From positions 2,790,001 to 2,854,000 of the forward strand of contig NZ_CP073089.1 of NCBI RefSeq assembly GCF_018137945.1: 64,000 bases of DNA. Direction: 5' to 3'. A program made the translations under genes and the position numbers. Position 1 is the stretch's first letter, and each line of letters begins with the position of its first letter. Positions 49,773-59,010 of the stretch are shown here, piece after piece. The notes beneath the pieces were generated by a model that had not been told where the DNA came from, ran no database searches, and saw only the letters and a program-made list of their open reading frames with translations. The DNA comes from Brevibacterium sp. W7.2. GTDB lineage: Bacteria; Actinomycetota; Actinomycetes; Actinomycetales; Brevibacteriaceae.

Positions 49773-51539
49773 TCAGGCGTCGTGATCGGTCGGCGGTGAG
49801 GTGAGATCGACTTCGATGATCGTCCGGCGGGTGCCGGGCCCGCCGGCGGACTGCGAGCAGGCCTGGACGTCGGCGAAGACGGCGGAGAAGTCCTCGAGCG
49901 TGGACACCTGCTCATGGTCCCATCCGTACGCGGCGGCGAGGTCGGCGAAGCGTCTGCCGTGGGGCACCGTGAAGTAGCGCTCGAGGCGGTCGATGATGTG
50001 GTCCTGCGAGTGTTCGAGTCCTGAGAAGATCGCACCGCCGTCGTCGTTGAGGACGACGATGACGACGTCGCCGGCCTGCTCGTGCGCCGGGGTGAGCAGC
50101 CCGCCGACGTCATGGAGCAGCGCGATATCGCCGATGAGGAGGACGACCCGCTCCTCCAGTCCGAGAGACAGCCCTGTCGCCGTGGAGACGAGCCCGTCGA
50201 TGCCCGCCAAACCCCGCGACGCATGGATGCGGGCGGGGAGATCGGTGGCGTCGCTGAGGTAGCGCACCGAGTTCGAACTCGCGACGAAAAGGGTGATGTC
50301 CTCGGCTGCGAGGTGCTCGGTGATCGCCCGAGCGGTCGACTGGGGACTCGCCTGCGGGGTCGACGGAGGGTTCGTCTGCGCGGCCGACGGGCTTTCCGCA
50401 GCGGAGGAGACGAAGGCCTCTCCCGCCTCGATCCAGTCGCGCAGCCAGGCCGTCTCGTCAGCTCGCTTGTCGTCGGCTCTTTTGTCGTCGGCTCCCGTGT
50501 TATCGGCTCTTTTGTCGTCAGACACAGTCAGCACGGTCGCATCGATGTCATCGGGAACGCGCTGCACCGACACGGAGTTGTCGGCGAGCAATGCGGCCAC
50601 GGGCCTCGTCAGGGTCGGCTTGCCGTGGACGATGACCGTCCGGATCGCATCTCTCAGGTCCGTCCGTTCGCTGAGCACCCGAGCGTGTGCCGGGACGAAG
50701 GTCGCGACACCCGCCATGGGCCGTGTCAGCGGACTCGACGGTTCGGCGAGCACCGGTAGATGGCGATCGGCAGCGAGCGCTCGCAGCAGGTCGGCAGAGT
50801 GGCCGCCGGCATCGCCGGCGACGATGACGGTTCCCTCGGTGACAGTCACCTCGAACGAGGGAGCCTCAGTTTGCGCAGCTGCCGTCGTCCCTGCAGCATC
50901 TGTCCCGGCACCATCCCATCCCGCGATCTCATCGGTCCACGCCCGCAGTTCGTCGGACGTCGGGACCAGCGGGGTGTCGAACTGGACGTTGACCTGGACC
51001 GGTCCGGCCGCCTCGGTGCCGGTCCCACCGACCGGACCCACCGCGGTGCGCACCGCTCCGGTCACCATCCGGCCGACAACGTCCGTGTCCTCGCCGGCGG
51101 GGACATCGATACGGGCACGGACATCGCTGAGCACCTGCGCCTGGTCATCGATGGTCTGGTTGGCGCCGGTCCCTCGGAGCCTGGCGGGACGGTCCGCGGT
51201 CAGGGCGATGAGCGGCAGGTGCCCGTACGCGGCCTCGAGGACAGCGGGATGGAGGTTGGCCACTGCCGAGCCGGACGTCGTCACGAGCGCCACGGCAGAC
51301 GCGACTTCTCCGGTCTGCGCACCCCTCACCCGCAGACCCCGCGCAAGACCGAGCGCGAGGAACCCGGCGTCGCGCTCATCGAGGCGGACGTGCGTGCGGA
51401 TGACCCCCGCCTCGGCGAGGGGGGCGAGCGCGTAGACGAGCGGTGCGGACCGGGACCCGGGGGCGAGGACGACCTCCCTGACTCCGGCTGCGACCAGACT
51501 GCGGGCGATCTGCTGCGCCACTGCGCTCGAATTCGACAT
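49773..51539 (-). CDS. menD: SEPHCHC synthase
   Basis: 588 residues, ThDP-dependent; joins isochorismate and 2-oxoglutarate (Stetter-type addition). N-terminal VREVVLAPGSRSAPLVYAL and RLDERDAGFLALGLARG with the activating Glu are MenD hallmarks; LTADRPARLRGTGANQTIDD and the cofactor motif LIGDIALLHDVGG ... VVLNDDGGAIFSGLE follow. A repeat-derived linker of DDKRA units occupies about residues 340-360. The ATG at 51539 was preferred to the in-frame GTG at 51557. Divergent from the esterase gene. Confidence 0.94.
   Translation of the reverse strand: MSNSSAVAQQIARSLVAAGVREVVLAPGSRSAPLVYALAPLAEAGVIRTHVRLDERDAGFLALGLARGLRVRGAQTGEVASAVALVTTSGSAVANLHPAVLEAAYGHLPLIALTADRPARLRGTGANQTIDDQAQVLSDVRARIDVPAGEDTDVVGRMVTGAVRTAVGPVGGTGTEAAGPVQVNVQFDTPLVPTSDELRAWTDEIAGWDGAGTDAAGTTAAAQTEAPSFEVTVTEGTVIVAGDAGGHSADLLRALAADRHLPVLAEPSSPLTRPMAGVATFVPAHARVLSERTDLRDAIRTVIVHGKPTLTRPVAALLADNSVSVQRVPDDIDATVLTVSDDKRADNTGADDKRADDKRADETAWLRDWIEAGEAFVSSAAESPSAAQTNPPSTPQASPQSTARAITEHLAAEDITLFVASSNSVRYLSDATDLPARIHASRGLAGIDGLVSTATGLSLGLEERVVLLIGDIALLHDVGGLLTPAHEQAGDVVIVVLNDDGGAIFSGLEHSQDHIIDRLERYFTVPHGRRFADLAAAYGWDHEQVSTLEDFSAVFADVQACSQSAGGPGTRRTIIEVDLTSPPTDHDA
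50461..50520. repeat. Four 15-bp tandem units inside menD
   Basis: Units of the type GCTCTTTTGTCGTCG repeat four times with variation (GCTCGCTTG..., GCTCCCGTG...). In the protein they give DDKRA, DNTGA, DDKRA, DDKRA in the linker between the central and C-terminal domains. The frame is kept. Confidence 0.85.
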
Positions 51540-51586
51540 CACCCGATATTCAACCACTTACCCACCTGCGGTTCACGTTGACCCTC

Positions 51587-51592
51587 TAGGCT
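51587..51592 (+). promoter_or_regulatory. -10 box of a leaderless promoter (esterase gene)
   Basis: TAGGCT lies six bases before the ATG at 51599; no Shine-Dalgarno sequence is present. Confidence 0.45.
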
Positions 51593-51598
51593 CGCTCC

Positions 51599-53137
51599 AT
51601 GCGCCGATCGATCCTCTTAGCGGTTGGAGCACGCGCCGTCCGATCGCTCACGGCCGCCCGCTCATACCGCGGCCGCTTCCCCGTCCGCGACCAGAACAGT
51701 GCCTTCCTCGGCCCCGAGCCCCGGGGCAAGGACGCCCGCAGGTGGCACATCCGCGACAAACGCAAACTCTCACCGAGGCTGCGCGAATTCTTCCTCTACT
51801 CCCCCGCCCTCGGCCGCACCGTCGGAGTCCGCGTCCTCCTGCCGGGCATCCCCGCCGAGGTCAGTCCCGTCATCCACCTCTTCCACGGCGGCGGTGACGA
51901 CTTCCGCTCGTGGACGGACTTCGGTGCCGCCGAGGAGCTCACCGCCGACACCCCCTACCTCGTCGTCATGCCCGACGGCGGCGCCGGCACCTATTCGCGG
52001 GTCGCCGTCGGCAGCGAGGTCCACGACTGGCCGACGTTCCACACCACCGAGATCCCCGAGTTCCTCGCCAAGACCTATTCGATCGACGCCGACCGGGAGT
52101 CCCAGCTGCTCGCCGGCCTGTCGATGGGCGGGTACGGGGCGATGAAGTACGCGGCCTGGCATCCCGACCGCTACGGCGCGGCCGCGGCGTTCTCCTCCCC
52201 GCTCGACCCGCTCACCGCGGTGCCGGCCTTCGACATCATCGCGATGCGCGAGGGCGCCCGGTCGATGTCGGTCTTCGGCGATCGCGACGCCGATCGCAGC
52301 GAATGGATCGCGAACTCGCCCTACGGGCTGGCTGAGAACCTCCGCGACATCGACCTGTGGTTCAGCGCCGGATCCGGCAGTCTCGAGGAGACGAAGGACC
52401 GGGACCTCCTCGAGACGCTCGTCAACCAGCAGGGCGAGCGCTTCTCCGCCCGCCTCAACGCCCTGGGCATCCGGCATTCGTGGTTCCCCCGCAGCACCGG
52501 TCTGCACAATTGGACGAGCTGGCAGCGCGAACTCGGGGCATGGCTGACGACCCTCGACCGGCACCGGAACTATGAGAGCTCGCAGACCTCCCGGCGCCGC
52601 GGGAACGAGAGCTCGCGCGTCGCCGACGGAGGCGAGTTCTCCTACCTCACCGGCCACGCCCTCTTCGACATCCACGGCTGGCGGGTCGAGATCTCCCGGC
52701 GCCGCGCACAGATCGTGCGCTTCGGCTCGGTGTCGGCCGCCGGCTTCTCCCTCACCGGGACCGGCAGCTTCCGCGTGCGCACCCCCGACCTCTTCCAACC
52801 GGGACGCAAGTACGACATCACCGTGACGGGCCCGACCGGGATCAACGAGTATCCGCAGCGGGCGGACAAGAAGGGGCGGCTGACGTTCACCGGTCGCCTC
52901 GCCGCGGCGATGCACGACCCGATCATCCCGGGCAAGCGCACGCAGCACTTCGCCACCCACGGGCAGGAAGAGATCACGACGGTCCGGATCGCCTCGGCGC
53001 CGGAACCGGAGACGGAGGTGACCAGCGCAGACACCGCCCGTCCTGACTCAGCCGACCACCAGGCCCGGTTGGCCGATGTGTCCGACCCGAAGACGGATGT
53101 GCCTGATCCGGCACAATCGCGCGGGAATGCGCGCTGA
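51599..53137 (+). CDS. Esterase-D/antigen-85-like hydrolase with a C-terminal beta domain
   Basis: 512 residues. Alpha/beta-hydrolase core with oxyanion segment HLFHGGGDDFRSW, nucleophile elbow AGLSMGGYGAMKYA and a catalytic His in GLHNWTSWQRELGAW. This is the family of mycolyltransferases and S-formylglutathione hydrolases. A second domain of about 110 residues (FDIHGWRVEISRRRAQ ... FRVRTPDLFQPGRKYDITV) looks beta-rich and may bind a polymer or the cell wall. There is no standard signal peptide, though the N-terminus is weakly hydrophobic. Substrate unknown. Confidence 0.83.
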   Translation: MRRSILLAVGARAVRSLTAARSYRGRFPVRDQNSAFLGPEPRGKDARRWHIRDKRKLSPRLREFFLYSPALGRTVGVRVLLPGIPAEVSPVIHLFHGGGDDFRSWTDFGAAEELTADTPYLVVMPDGGAGTYSRVAVGSEVHDWPTFHTTEIPEFLAKTYSIDADRESQLLAGLSMGGYGAMKYAAWHPDRYGAAAAFSSPLDPLTAVPAFDIIAMREGARSMSVFGDRDADRSEWIANSPYGLAENLRDIDLWFSAGSGSLEETKDRDLLETLVNQQGERFSARLNALGIRHSWFPRSTGLHNWTSWQRELGAWLTTLDRHRNYESSQTSRRRGNESSRVADGGEFSYLTGHALFDIHGWRVEISRRRAQIVRFGSVSAAGFSLTGTGSFRVRTPDLFQPGRKYDITVTGPTGINEYPQRADKKGRLTFTGRLAAAMHDPIIPGKRTQHFATHGQEEITTVRIASAPEPETEVTSADTARPDSADHQARLADVSDPKTDVPDPAQSRGNAR

Positions 53138-53241
53138 GGCCTCGACTACGATTGAACTCAACCGCACCACCCAGCGGTTTCCCAGCTACTACCCCCTCCA
53201 GCCGACCGTGCTGGCCGAACTTTGACTCGAAAGGTCGACCA

Positions 53242-53949
53242 ATGAAACGCGCACTGCCCGTCATCGCACTCGCCGCCGGACTCGCCCTGACCGGCTGCAC
53301 CAGCGGCGGTTCGTCCGACTCCGACGACTCCGGCTCCGGCTCGCAGCCGGCCGCTGAGGAGACCCAGCAGTCCACCCAGCTCGACGAGGCTGCTCTGAAG
53401 AACATCATCGACACCACCCAGTTCGACGGCAAGACCTTCAAGACGGTCGACACCGGCGCGATCTCGAGCGGAGAGGCCGCGAAGGCCCTCGAACAGGCCG
53501 AGTTCGAACCCGCCGAATGCAAGGACCTTGCGATGGCCGGACTCAACGCCGCACAGGCGACCGACGGCACGACCGTCGCAGGTATTGCGTCCGATAACTC
53601 GATGTCAATCGGCCTCTCGAGCTTCCCCGACGAAGCGGCCACTTCCGACCAGTTCTCGACCTCGAGCAAGATGGCCGAGACGTGCGGCGATGTGACGATG
53701 ACGATGTCGGGCATGGAGATGAACATGAAGTCCGAGACTTTCGACGCCACCGTCCCGGGTGCCGACGAAGCCGTGGGCACGACGACGTCGATGGAGGCCG
53801 GCGGCCAGTCGGCGATGTCGACTCAGACCGTCGTCGCCCGCGTCGGCAACACCGTCGTCACCGCAGCGAACATGTCCCCCAACGGCGACGAGCAGGACGC
53901 CGTCAAGGTCGCCGAGGAAGCCGTCAAGGCCGTCCAGGCCGCCGGCTGA
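53242..53949 (+). CDS. Secreted lipoprotein, function unknown
   Basis: 235 residues. Signal peptide MKRALPVIALAAGLALTGC with Cys19 as lipidation site, then a Ser/Asp/Gly-rich linker to about residue 50 and a globular domain with two cysteines (ECKDL and ETCGDV) and a Met-rich stretch MTMSGMEMNMKS. No family was recognised; it recalls actinobacterial sensor-like lipoproteins. AAAGG seven to eight bases before the ATG supports the start; the upstream open frame was rejected. It converges with menC, 6 bp apart. Confidence 0.83.
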   Translation: MKRALPVIALAAGLALTGCTSGGSSDSDDSGSGSQPAAEETQQSTQLDEAALKNIIDTTQFDGKTFKTVDTGAISSGEAAKALEQAEFEPAECKDLAMAGLNAAQATDGTTVAGIASDNSMSIGLSSFPDEAATSDQFSTSSKMAETCGDVTMTMSGMEMNMKSETFDATVPGADEAVGTTTSMEAGGQSAMSTQTVVARVGNTVVTAANMSPNGDEQDAVKVAEEAVKAVQAAG

Positions 53950-53955
53950 CGAGCC

Positions 53956-55041
53956 TCAGCCGTTGAGGCTGACCGAGCGCAGGACGTCCCAGCACTCCTG
54001 AGCTCGGGCCGCCCACCACGCCGATCGCCCCGGATCCGCAGCCAACGCCTTCAGGCGCTGCGGATCCGGGGCGATCCGCGTCACCGGGATCCGCCCGTCG
54101 ACCGGCACCAGCCCATCGGCGACGACATCGGCAGCGAAGAGACGCGCCGTGCCCAGCCCGCAGGCAGGATGCTCACCGAGGATGTCCCGGCTGCTCGGCG
54201 TGCGCGGCAGCCGCGCGGCGAGTTCGGCCCCGGCGGCCAGTCCGACCGAGGACTCGAGCGCCGAGGACACGACGGCCGGCAGTCCGGACCGCTGAACGAT
54301 CTCCGCGGCAGCGGCGACCCCGCCGAGCGGCTGGACCTTGACGATGACGACCTCGGCCGCCCCGAGGGCCGCGACCCGCAGCGGGTCCTCGGCCTTGCGG
54401 ATCGACTCGTCGGCCGCCAACCGCACCGGCAGGTCCCGGGCGGCGAGCCGCTCGCGCAGCCGGGCGAGGTCCTCGACCCCGGGAACGGGCTGTTCGAAGT
54501 ACTGGAGATCGAACTCCGCGAACGCCTCGCTCGCCTCGACCGCCTCGGCGAGGGTGTACTTCGCATTCGCATCGAGCCGGAGGACGACGTCGGGGAAGAG
54601 CCGTCGCAGCTCGCGCAGCCGGGCGAGGTCCTCCGGCAGCGAGGCGAGACCGTGCTCGGCGACCTTCGCCTTGACCGTGCTCACGGCCCCATAGCGGGCG
54701 AGGATCGGCTCGACTTCATCGACGCCGGCCGCCGGGAGGGTGGCATTGACCTCGACGAACGCGGGCTCATCGGCACGGTTTTCGGGAACATCGCCGGGGG
54801 CACCGTGTATCGGCTCCCGTCCCGGCACCGGGAGCCCGGCGAACTCGAGGGCCGCCTGCAGCCAGCGGGAGGATTCGCGGGCATCATATTCGACGAACGG
54901 GGAGAACTCCGCCCACCCCAGAGGCCCCTCGAAGAGGAGGATCTCGCGTTCGGTGATGCCCCGGAAGCGCGTGACCATCGGCAGCCGCAGGACATGGACG
55001 CGGGGCACGAGGTCGGCGAAGGAGGCGGGAAGGGCGGTCAT
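53956..55041 (-). CDS. menC: o-Succinylbenzoate synthase
   Basis: 361 residues, enolase superfamily; dehydrates SHCHC to o-succinylbenzoate. All active-site residues are visible: Lys124 and Lys126 in VKAKV, metal ligands Asp157 (LRLDANAKY), Glu183 (YFEQPV) and Asp211 (LAADES), and Lys235 in VKVQPLGG. Divergent from menB across 91 bp. A dipeptide epimerase role is excluded by the men context. Confidence 0.94.
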   Translation of the reverse strand: MTALPASFADLVPRVHVLRLPMVTRFRGITEREILLFEGPLGWAEFSPFVEYDARESSRWLQAALEFAGLPVPGREPIHGAPGDVPENRADEPAFVEVNATLPAAGVDEVEPILARYGAVSTVKAKVAEHGLASLPEDLARLRELRRLFPDVVLRLDANAKYTLAEAVEASEAFAEFDLQYFEQPVPGVEDLARLRERLAARDLPVRLAADESIRKAEDPLRVAALGAAEVVIVKVQPLGGVAAAAEIVQRSGLPAVVSSALESSVGLAAGAELAARLPRTPSSRDILGEHPACGLGTARLFAADVVADGLVPVDGRIPVTRIAPDPQRLKALAADPGRSAWWAARAQECWDVLRSVSLNG

Positions 55042-55119
55042 GCGCCCAGCCTATCCGGGAGTCCACCTCGGCGGTGTGAGCCGTCCCCGCCCCCGTCCGA
55101 GCGATGCCTGCCGCCGCGT

Positions 55120-55125
55120 TAGGCT
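55120..55125 (+). promoter_or_regulatory. -10 box of a leaderless menB promoter
   Basis: TAGGCT is placed seven bases before the menB ATG at 55133. Confidence 0.4.
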
Positions 55126-55132
55126 TGAGGTC

Positions 55133-56050
55133 ATGACCGTCTCTGACATCTTCGATCCCACCCGGTGGCGCGAGGTCTCCGGCTTCGACTTCACCGACAT
55201 CACCTACCACCGGGCGATCGACGCGGACGGCCAGGACATCGGCGCCGTCCGCATCGCCTTCGACCGGCCCGAGGTGCGCAACGCCTTCCGCCCCCACACC
55301 GTCGACGAGCTCTACCGGGCCCTCGACCACGCCCGCCAGACCCCGGACGTCGGCGCCGTCCTCCTCACCGGCAACGGCCCGAGTCAGAAGGACGGCGGCT
55401 GGGCGTTCTGCTCCGGCGGCGACCAGCGCATCCGCGGCCGCTCCGGCTACCAGTACGCCGAGGGCGAGACCCGCGAGACCGTCGACCCGGCCCGTGCCGG
55501 ACGCCTCCACATCCTCGAGGTCCAGCGCCTCATCCGCACGATGCCCAAGGTCGTCATCGCCGTCGTCCCCGGGTGGGCCGCCGGCGGCGGGCACAGCCTC
55601 CACGTCGTGTGCGATATGACGATCGCCTCACGCGAGCATGCGAAGTTCAAGCAGACCGACGCCGACGTCGGATCCTACGACGCCGGCTACGGCTCGGCCT
55701 ACCTCGCGAAGATGGTCGGGCAGAAGAAGGCGCGCGAGATCTTCTTCCTCGGCCGCACCTACTCGGCCCAGGAGATGGCCGACATGGGTGCGGTCAACGA
55801 GGTCGTCGACCACGCCGACCTCGAGACCGCGGCACTGGACATGGCGAACGAGATCCTCGGCAAGTCCCCGAACGCGCAGCGGATGCTCAAGTTCGCCTTC
55901 AACCTCGTCGACGACGGCCTCATGGGCCAGCAGGTCTTCGCCGGTGAGGCCACGCGACTGGGCTACATGACCGACGAAGCCGTCGAAGGCCGGGACGCCT
56001 TCCTCGAGAAGCGCGACCCCGACTGGTCGTCCTACCCCTGGTACTACTGA
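55133..56050 (+). CDS. menB: 1,4-Dihydroxy-2-naphthoyl-CoA synthase
   Basis: 305 residues, crotonase fold; ring closure of o-succinylbenzoyl-CoA. The diagnostic segment SYDAGYGSAYLAKMVGQ with catalytic Asp183 is followed by KKAREIFFLGRTYSA. Oxyanion-hole residues lie in CSGGDQRIRG (93-102) and WAAGGGHSLHVV. The C-terminal DPDWSSYPWYY is typical of the family. The ATG at 55133 begins MTVSDIFDPTRW; the reading upstream is antisense to menC. menE follows after 10 bp. Confidence 0.96.
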   Translation: MTVSDIFDPTRWREVSGFDFTDITYHRAIDADGQDIGAVRIAFDRPEVRNAFRPHTVDELYRALDHARQTPDVGAVLLTGNGPSQKDGGWAFCSGGDQRIRGRSGYQYAEGETRETVDPARAGRLHILEVQRLIRTMPKVVIAVVPGWAAGGGHSLHVVCDMTIASREHAKFKQTDADVGSYDAGYGSAYLAKMVGQKKAREIFFLGRTYSAQEMADMGAVNEVVDHADLETAALDMANEILGKSPNAQRMLKFAFNLVDDGLMGQQVFAGEATRLGYMTDEAVEGRDAFLEKRDPDWSSYPWYY

Positions 56051-56060
56051 ACTGCTGCCC

Positions 56061-57263
56061 ATGACCCCGCTCGACCTTCCGGACGCGATCGACCGGGCCC
56101 TGGCCGGGGAGTCGATCCTCATCCTCCCGCAGACCCGAACCGGTGCCGTCACCGAGGTGGCCCCCGACCGTTGGGCCGGCCCCGGTGACGCCCCCGCGCT
56201 CATCCTCTTCACCTCGGGGTCGACGGGGGCGGCGAAGGCCGTCGCACTCTCCGCTCACGCCCTCACCGCCTCGGCGCGGGCCACCGAACGATTCCTCTCC
56301 GGACCCGGCCGCTGGCACCTCACGCTGCCGGTCAACCACATCGCCGGCTTCCAGGTCGAACTCCGCGCCCGGCTGGCCGGGGAGGATCCGGTGCGCGCGG
56401 CTGCGGGCCCGTTCACCGCACAAGGCTTCGCCGCGGAGGTCGCCGAGCTCGTCGCCCGCGGCGACGACCGCCCCCGCTACACCTCCCTCGTGCCCACGCA
56501 GCTGCACCGGGTCCTCGCCGACCCCGCGGCCGCCTCGGCGGCGGCGACGTTCACGGCCATCCTCCTCGGCGGCTCCGCGATCTCGCCTGCTCTCCTTGAC
56601 GCGGCAGCGGCCGCGGACCTGCGGATCGTGCGGACGTACGGGATGTCGGAGACCGCGGGCGGCTGCGTCTACGACGGCGTCGCCTTCGACGGGGTCACCG
56701 TGACGATCACCGAGGCCGGCACGATCGACCTCACCGGACCCGTCGTCGCCGACGCCTACGTCGACGTCACAGCGGACGGGACCATCGTCCCCCGCGACTC
56801 CCCCGCCCTGACCGGCCCGGCGGGCAGGCGGACGATCCACACGAGTGATCTCGGGCACCTCGACGACGGTGTCCTCAGCGTCCTCGGCCGGGTCGACGAC
56901 GTCATCGTCTCCGGTGGGGAGAACGTCTCCCCGCACGCGCTCGAGACGGCACTGCTGCCGGTGTGGCAGCCCCACGGTGTCGCCGAGGTGCTCGTCACCG
57001 CGGTCGCGGACGCAGAGTGGGGGCGGCGCATCGTCGCCCTCGTCCGCCTCGACGACGACACCGCCGGTGCCGGGCAGCTGCGCGGCCTGTCCCCGACCGA
57101 ACGCGGCCGGCAGCTGCGCGCCCTGGCGCCCGCCGAGGCGGGGACGATGCTTCCCCGCGAGGTCATCGTCGTCGACGAGATCCCGGCCCGCTCGATCGGC
57201 AAACCCGACCGCAGGAGGGCCGCCGAGGTGGCCGAAAGCCTGCTTGCCCGACCCCATAGTTGA
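56061..57263 (+). CDS. menE: o-Succinylbenzoate-CoA ligase
   Basis: 400 residues, ANL-superfamily adenylate-forming enzyme that activates o-succinylbenzoate to its CoA thioester for MenB. P-loop-like motif LFTSGSTGAAKAV (49-61), LPVNHIAGFQ, YGMSETAGGCVY, TSDLGHLDDG, VDDVIVSGGENV and the C-terminal catalytic Lys in SIGKPDRR. It is shorter than most ANL enzymes because the N-terminal part is reduced, as is common for actinobacterial MenE. Confidence 0.95.
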   Translation: MTPLDLPDAIDRALAGESILILPQTRTGAVTEVAPDRWAGPGDAPALILFTSGSTGAAKAVALSAHALTASARATERFLSGPGRWHLTLPVNHIAGFQVELRARLAGEDPVRAAAGPFTAQGFAAEVAELVARGDDRPRYTSLVPTQLHRVLADPAAASAAATFTAILLGGSAISPALLDAAAAADLRIVRTYGMSETAGGCVYDGVAFDGVTVTITEAGTIDLTGPVVADAYVDVTADGTIVPRDSPALTGPAGRRTIHTSDLGHLDDGVLSVLGRVDDVIVSGGENVSPHALETALLPVWQPHGVAEVLVTAVADAEWGRRIVALVRLDDDTAGAGQLRGLSPTERGRQLRALAPAEAGTMLPREVIVVDEIPARSIGKPDRRRAAEVAESLLARPHS

Positions 57264-57264
57264 A

Positions 57265-57293
57265 TTTCGCATCAAATGATCTCTCGGTAATAT
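57265..57293 (+). promoter_or_regulatory. Probable menA promoter
   Basis: TTTCGC (about 57265-57270) and TAATAT (57288-57293) are 17 bases apart in an AT-rich gap after menE. A transcript would begin near 57300 and carry AGGAAGG before the ATG at 57334. Confidence 0.45.
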
Positions 57294-57333
57294 GAGACGG
57301 TTCACCGAATCGCTAGGAAGGCACTCGACCCCT

Positions 57334-58266
57334 ATGGCAACTGCCGCGCAATGGATCTCCGGAGCGCGACTGCGGACGCTGCCGCTCGCCGTCGCCCCCG
57401 TGCTCATCGGCACCGGAGCGGCGATCGGCTCGGTCGGGGGCTTCACCTCGTTCATCATCGGCGACTACTCGACGAGCGGCCCCGACGTGTCGCTGTCCTC
57501 GATCCTCTTCAAGGGCCTCCTCGCCCTCATCGTCTCGCTCTGCCTGCAGATCGGCTCGAACTTCGCCAACGACTACTCAGACGGGATCCGCGGCACCGAC
57601 GATGTGCGCGTCGGTCCCGTGCGGCTGACCGCGACCGGGCTGGCGGAGCCGGCGACGGTCAAGCGGGCCGCGTTCCTCTGCTTCGGCATCGCCGGGCTCG
57701 TCGGCATCGCCCTCGTGCTGATCTCCCAGGCCTGGTGGTTCCTCATCGTCGGCGCCGCCGCGGTAGCCGCGGCGTGGTTCTACACCGGCGGGAAGCGCCC
57801 GTACGGGTACATGGGCCTCGGCGAGGTGTTCGTCTTCATCTTCTTCGGGCTCGTCGCCACGCTCGGGACGATGTGGATGCAGGTGGGGACGCTGAGCCTG
57901 AGCGGATGGGCCGGCGCCGTGTCGATGGGGCTGCTCGCCTCGGCGGTGCTCATGGTCAACAACCTCCGTGACATCCCCACCGACACCGAGGCGGGCAAGA
58001 TCACCCTGGCCGTGCGCCTCGGCGACCAGCGGGCACGCGTCGCCTACGCCGTGCTCGTCCTCGCCCCGTTCGCGCTGCTGGCGCTCGCGATCCTCGACGG
58101 ACATCCGGCAGCGGCACTGGCGATCCTCGCGCTCGTGCCCGCGCTCTCACCGCTGAAGACGGTGCTGGGAGGGACGACGGGTGCCGGTCTCATTCCGACG
58201 ATCAAGTCGACGGGACTGACGGCCCTGTGCTTCGCCGCGCTCATGGCGCTCGGGTTGGCGCTGTAG
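57334..58266 (+). CDS. menA: 1,4-Dihydroxy-2-naphthoate polyprenyltransferase
   Basis: 310 residues, UbiA superfamily, eight to nine membrane spans. It attaches the prenyl chain to dihydroxynaphthoate. Aspartate motifs: NDYSDGIRGTDD (79-90) and NNLRDIPTDTEAGK in the second half; GGKRPYGYMGLGE between spans is a MenA marker. The ATG at 57334 was preferred because the TAATAT promoter box overlaps the earlier ATG at 57292 and AGGAAGG precedes the chosen start, though at a long distance. Confidence 0.94.
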   Translation: MATAAQWISGARLRTLPLAVAPVLIGTGAAIGSVGGFTSFIIGDYSTSGPDVSLSSILFKGLLALIVSLCLQIGSNFANDYSDGIRGTDDVRVGPVRLTATGLAEPATVKRAAFLCFGIAGLVGIALVLISQAWWFLIVGAAAVAAAWFYTGGKRPYGYMGLGEVFVFIFFGLVATLGTMWMQVGTLSLSGWAGAVSMGLLASAVLMVNNLRDIPTDTEAGKITLAVRLGDQRARVAYAVLVLAPFALLALAILDGHPAAALAILALVPALSPLKTVLGGTTGAGLIPTIKSTGLTALCFAALMALGLAL

Positions 58267-58283
58267 ATCGGGGCGTGCCCCCA

Positions 58284-58329
58284 AACGCAGTCGGCCGGTG
58301 TCCCCGCGGGGACACCGGCCGACTGCGTT
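58284..58329. terminator. 46-bp perfect palindrome, bidirectional terminator
   Basis: The 23-base half starting AACGCAGTCGGCCGG is repeated exactly in reverse complement with no loop bases to spare; it sits between the 3' ends of menA and the convergent DUF4229 gene. T-runs are absent, so the stem strength alone would have to act. Confidence 0.8.
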
Positions 58330-58338
58330 GGATGAGGA

Positions 58339-58860
58339 TCAGCGCCGTTTGGCGTCGGGAGCCTCGGCATCGGTCGTGCGGTCGGGGGTCGGCGCTTTGG
58401 TTGAGCCTGCGGCGGTCTGGGTGTCAGTGGTATTCCCCGACTCTGCGGGACGCTGGGTCTCGGCGGGGTTCTGGGTCTCGGCCTTCGCCTCGGCGGCCTC
58501 AGCCGAGGAGTCAGCTGCGGACTTCTTTGCCGAGTTCGGCTTCGTCACCGATTCAGCCGTCTCGGCATCCTGGGCGGAGACGGCGTCCTGGGCGGAGACG
58601 TTCTCGTCGACGAGGGTGTCCTCGAACGACTCGTCCTGGCCCTTGCGCTTCTTCGTCTTCGCGCGCTTAGCCAGCCGGTTCTCGATGTCGCCTGCGACCT
58701 TCGCCCGCATTCCGCCGAGCACAAGGTAGCTGATGAGCGCGCCGATGAAGATCGCCGCGACGGCCATGACGAGTGTGAACCCGAGGAAGGGTTGGAGAAC
58801 GAGCCCGACGGCGACGATGATTCCCAGCCGGGCGAGGGTGTAGATCCAGAAGCTGCGCAT
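58339..58860 (-). CDS. DUF4229-like small membrane protein
   Basis: 173 residues. Two membrane spans in the first 60 residues (FWIYTLARLGIIVAVGLVL and LVMAVAAIFIGALISYLVLG) fit the actinobacterial DUF4229 family, followed by a Lys-rich patch and a long Ala/Glu/Thr-rich, probably disordered tail. The ATG at 58860 has TAGAAT seven bases upstream (58868-58873), so it is another leaderless candidate. Function unknown; genes of this kind are common near menA. Confidence 0.78.
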   Translation of the reverse strand: MRSFWIYTLARLGIIVAVGLVLQPFLGFTLVMAVAAIFIGALISYLVLGGMRAKVAGDIENRLAKRAKTKKRKGQDESFEDTLVDENVSAQDAVSAQDAETAESVTKPNSAKKSAADSSAEAAEAKAETQNPAETQRPAESGNTTDTQTAAGSTKAPTPDRTTDAEAPDAKRR

Positions 58861-59004
58861 TGCACCTATTCTAGTCGGGTCTGTCTGCATGGATTCTCAG
58901 AACTCGGGCCGGCATCGGCGACGAGGACGAGGCCCGACGAAATGGCAACACTGCCTGTCGAAACCCGTCGCCCTGCGACTGAGCTGGTCTTCAGGTTAGT
59001 CGAC

Positions 59005-59010
59005 TATCCT
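59005..59010 (+). promoter_or_regulatory. -10 box of a leaderless promoter (PLDc_N gene)
   Basis: TATCCT is six bases before the ATG at 59017; no Shine-Dalgarno sequence is seen. Confidence 0.45.

Noticed and set aside
49505..50224. Minus-strand frame with 14-residue Arg-rich repeats
   Set aside because: The repeats come from the 42-bp intergenic tandem repeat, and the rest runs out of frame through menD.
55920..57458. Minus-strand frame opposite menE
   Set aside because: Antisense shadow without motifs; menE is complete on the other strand.
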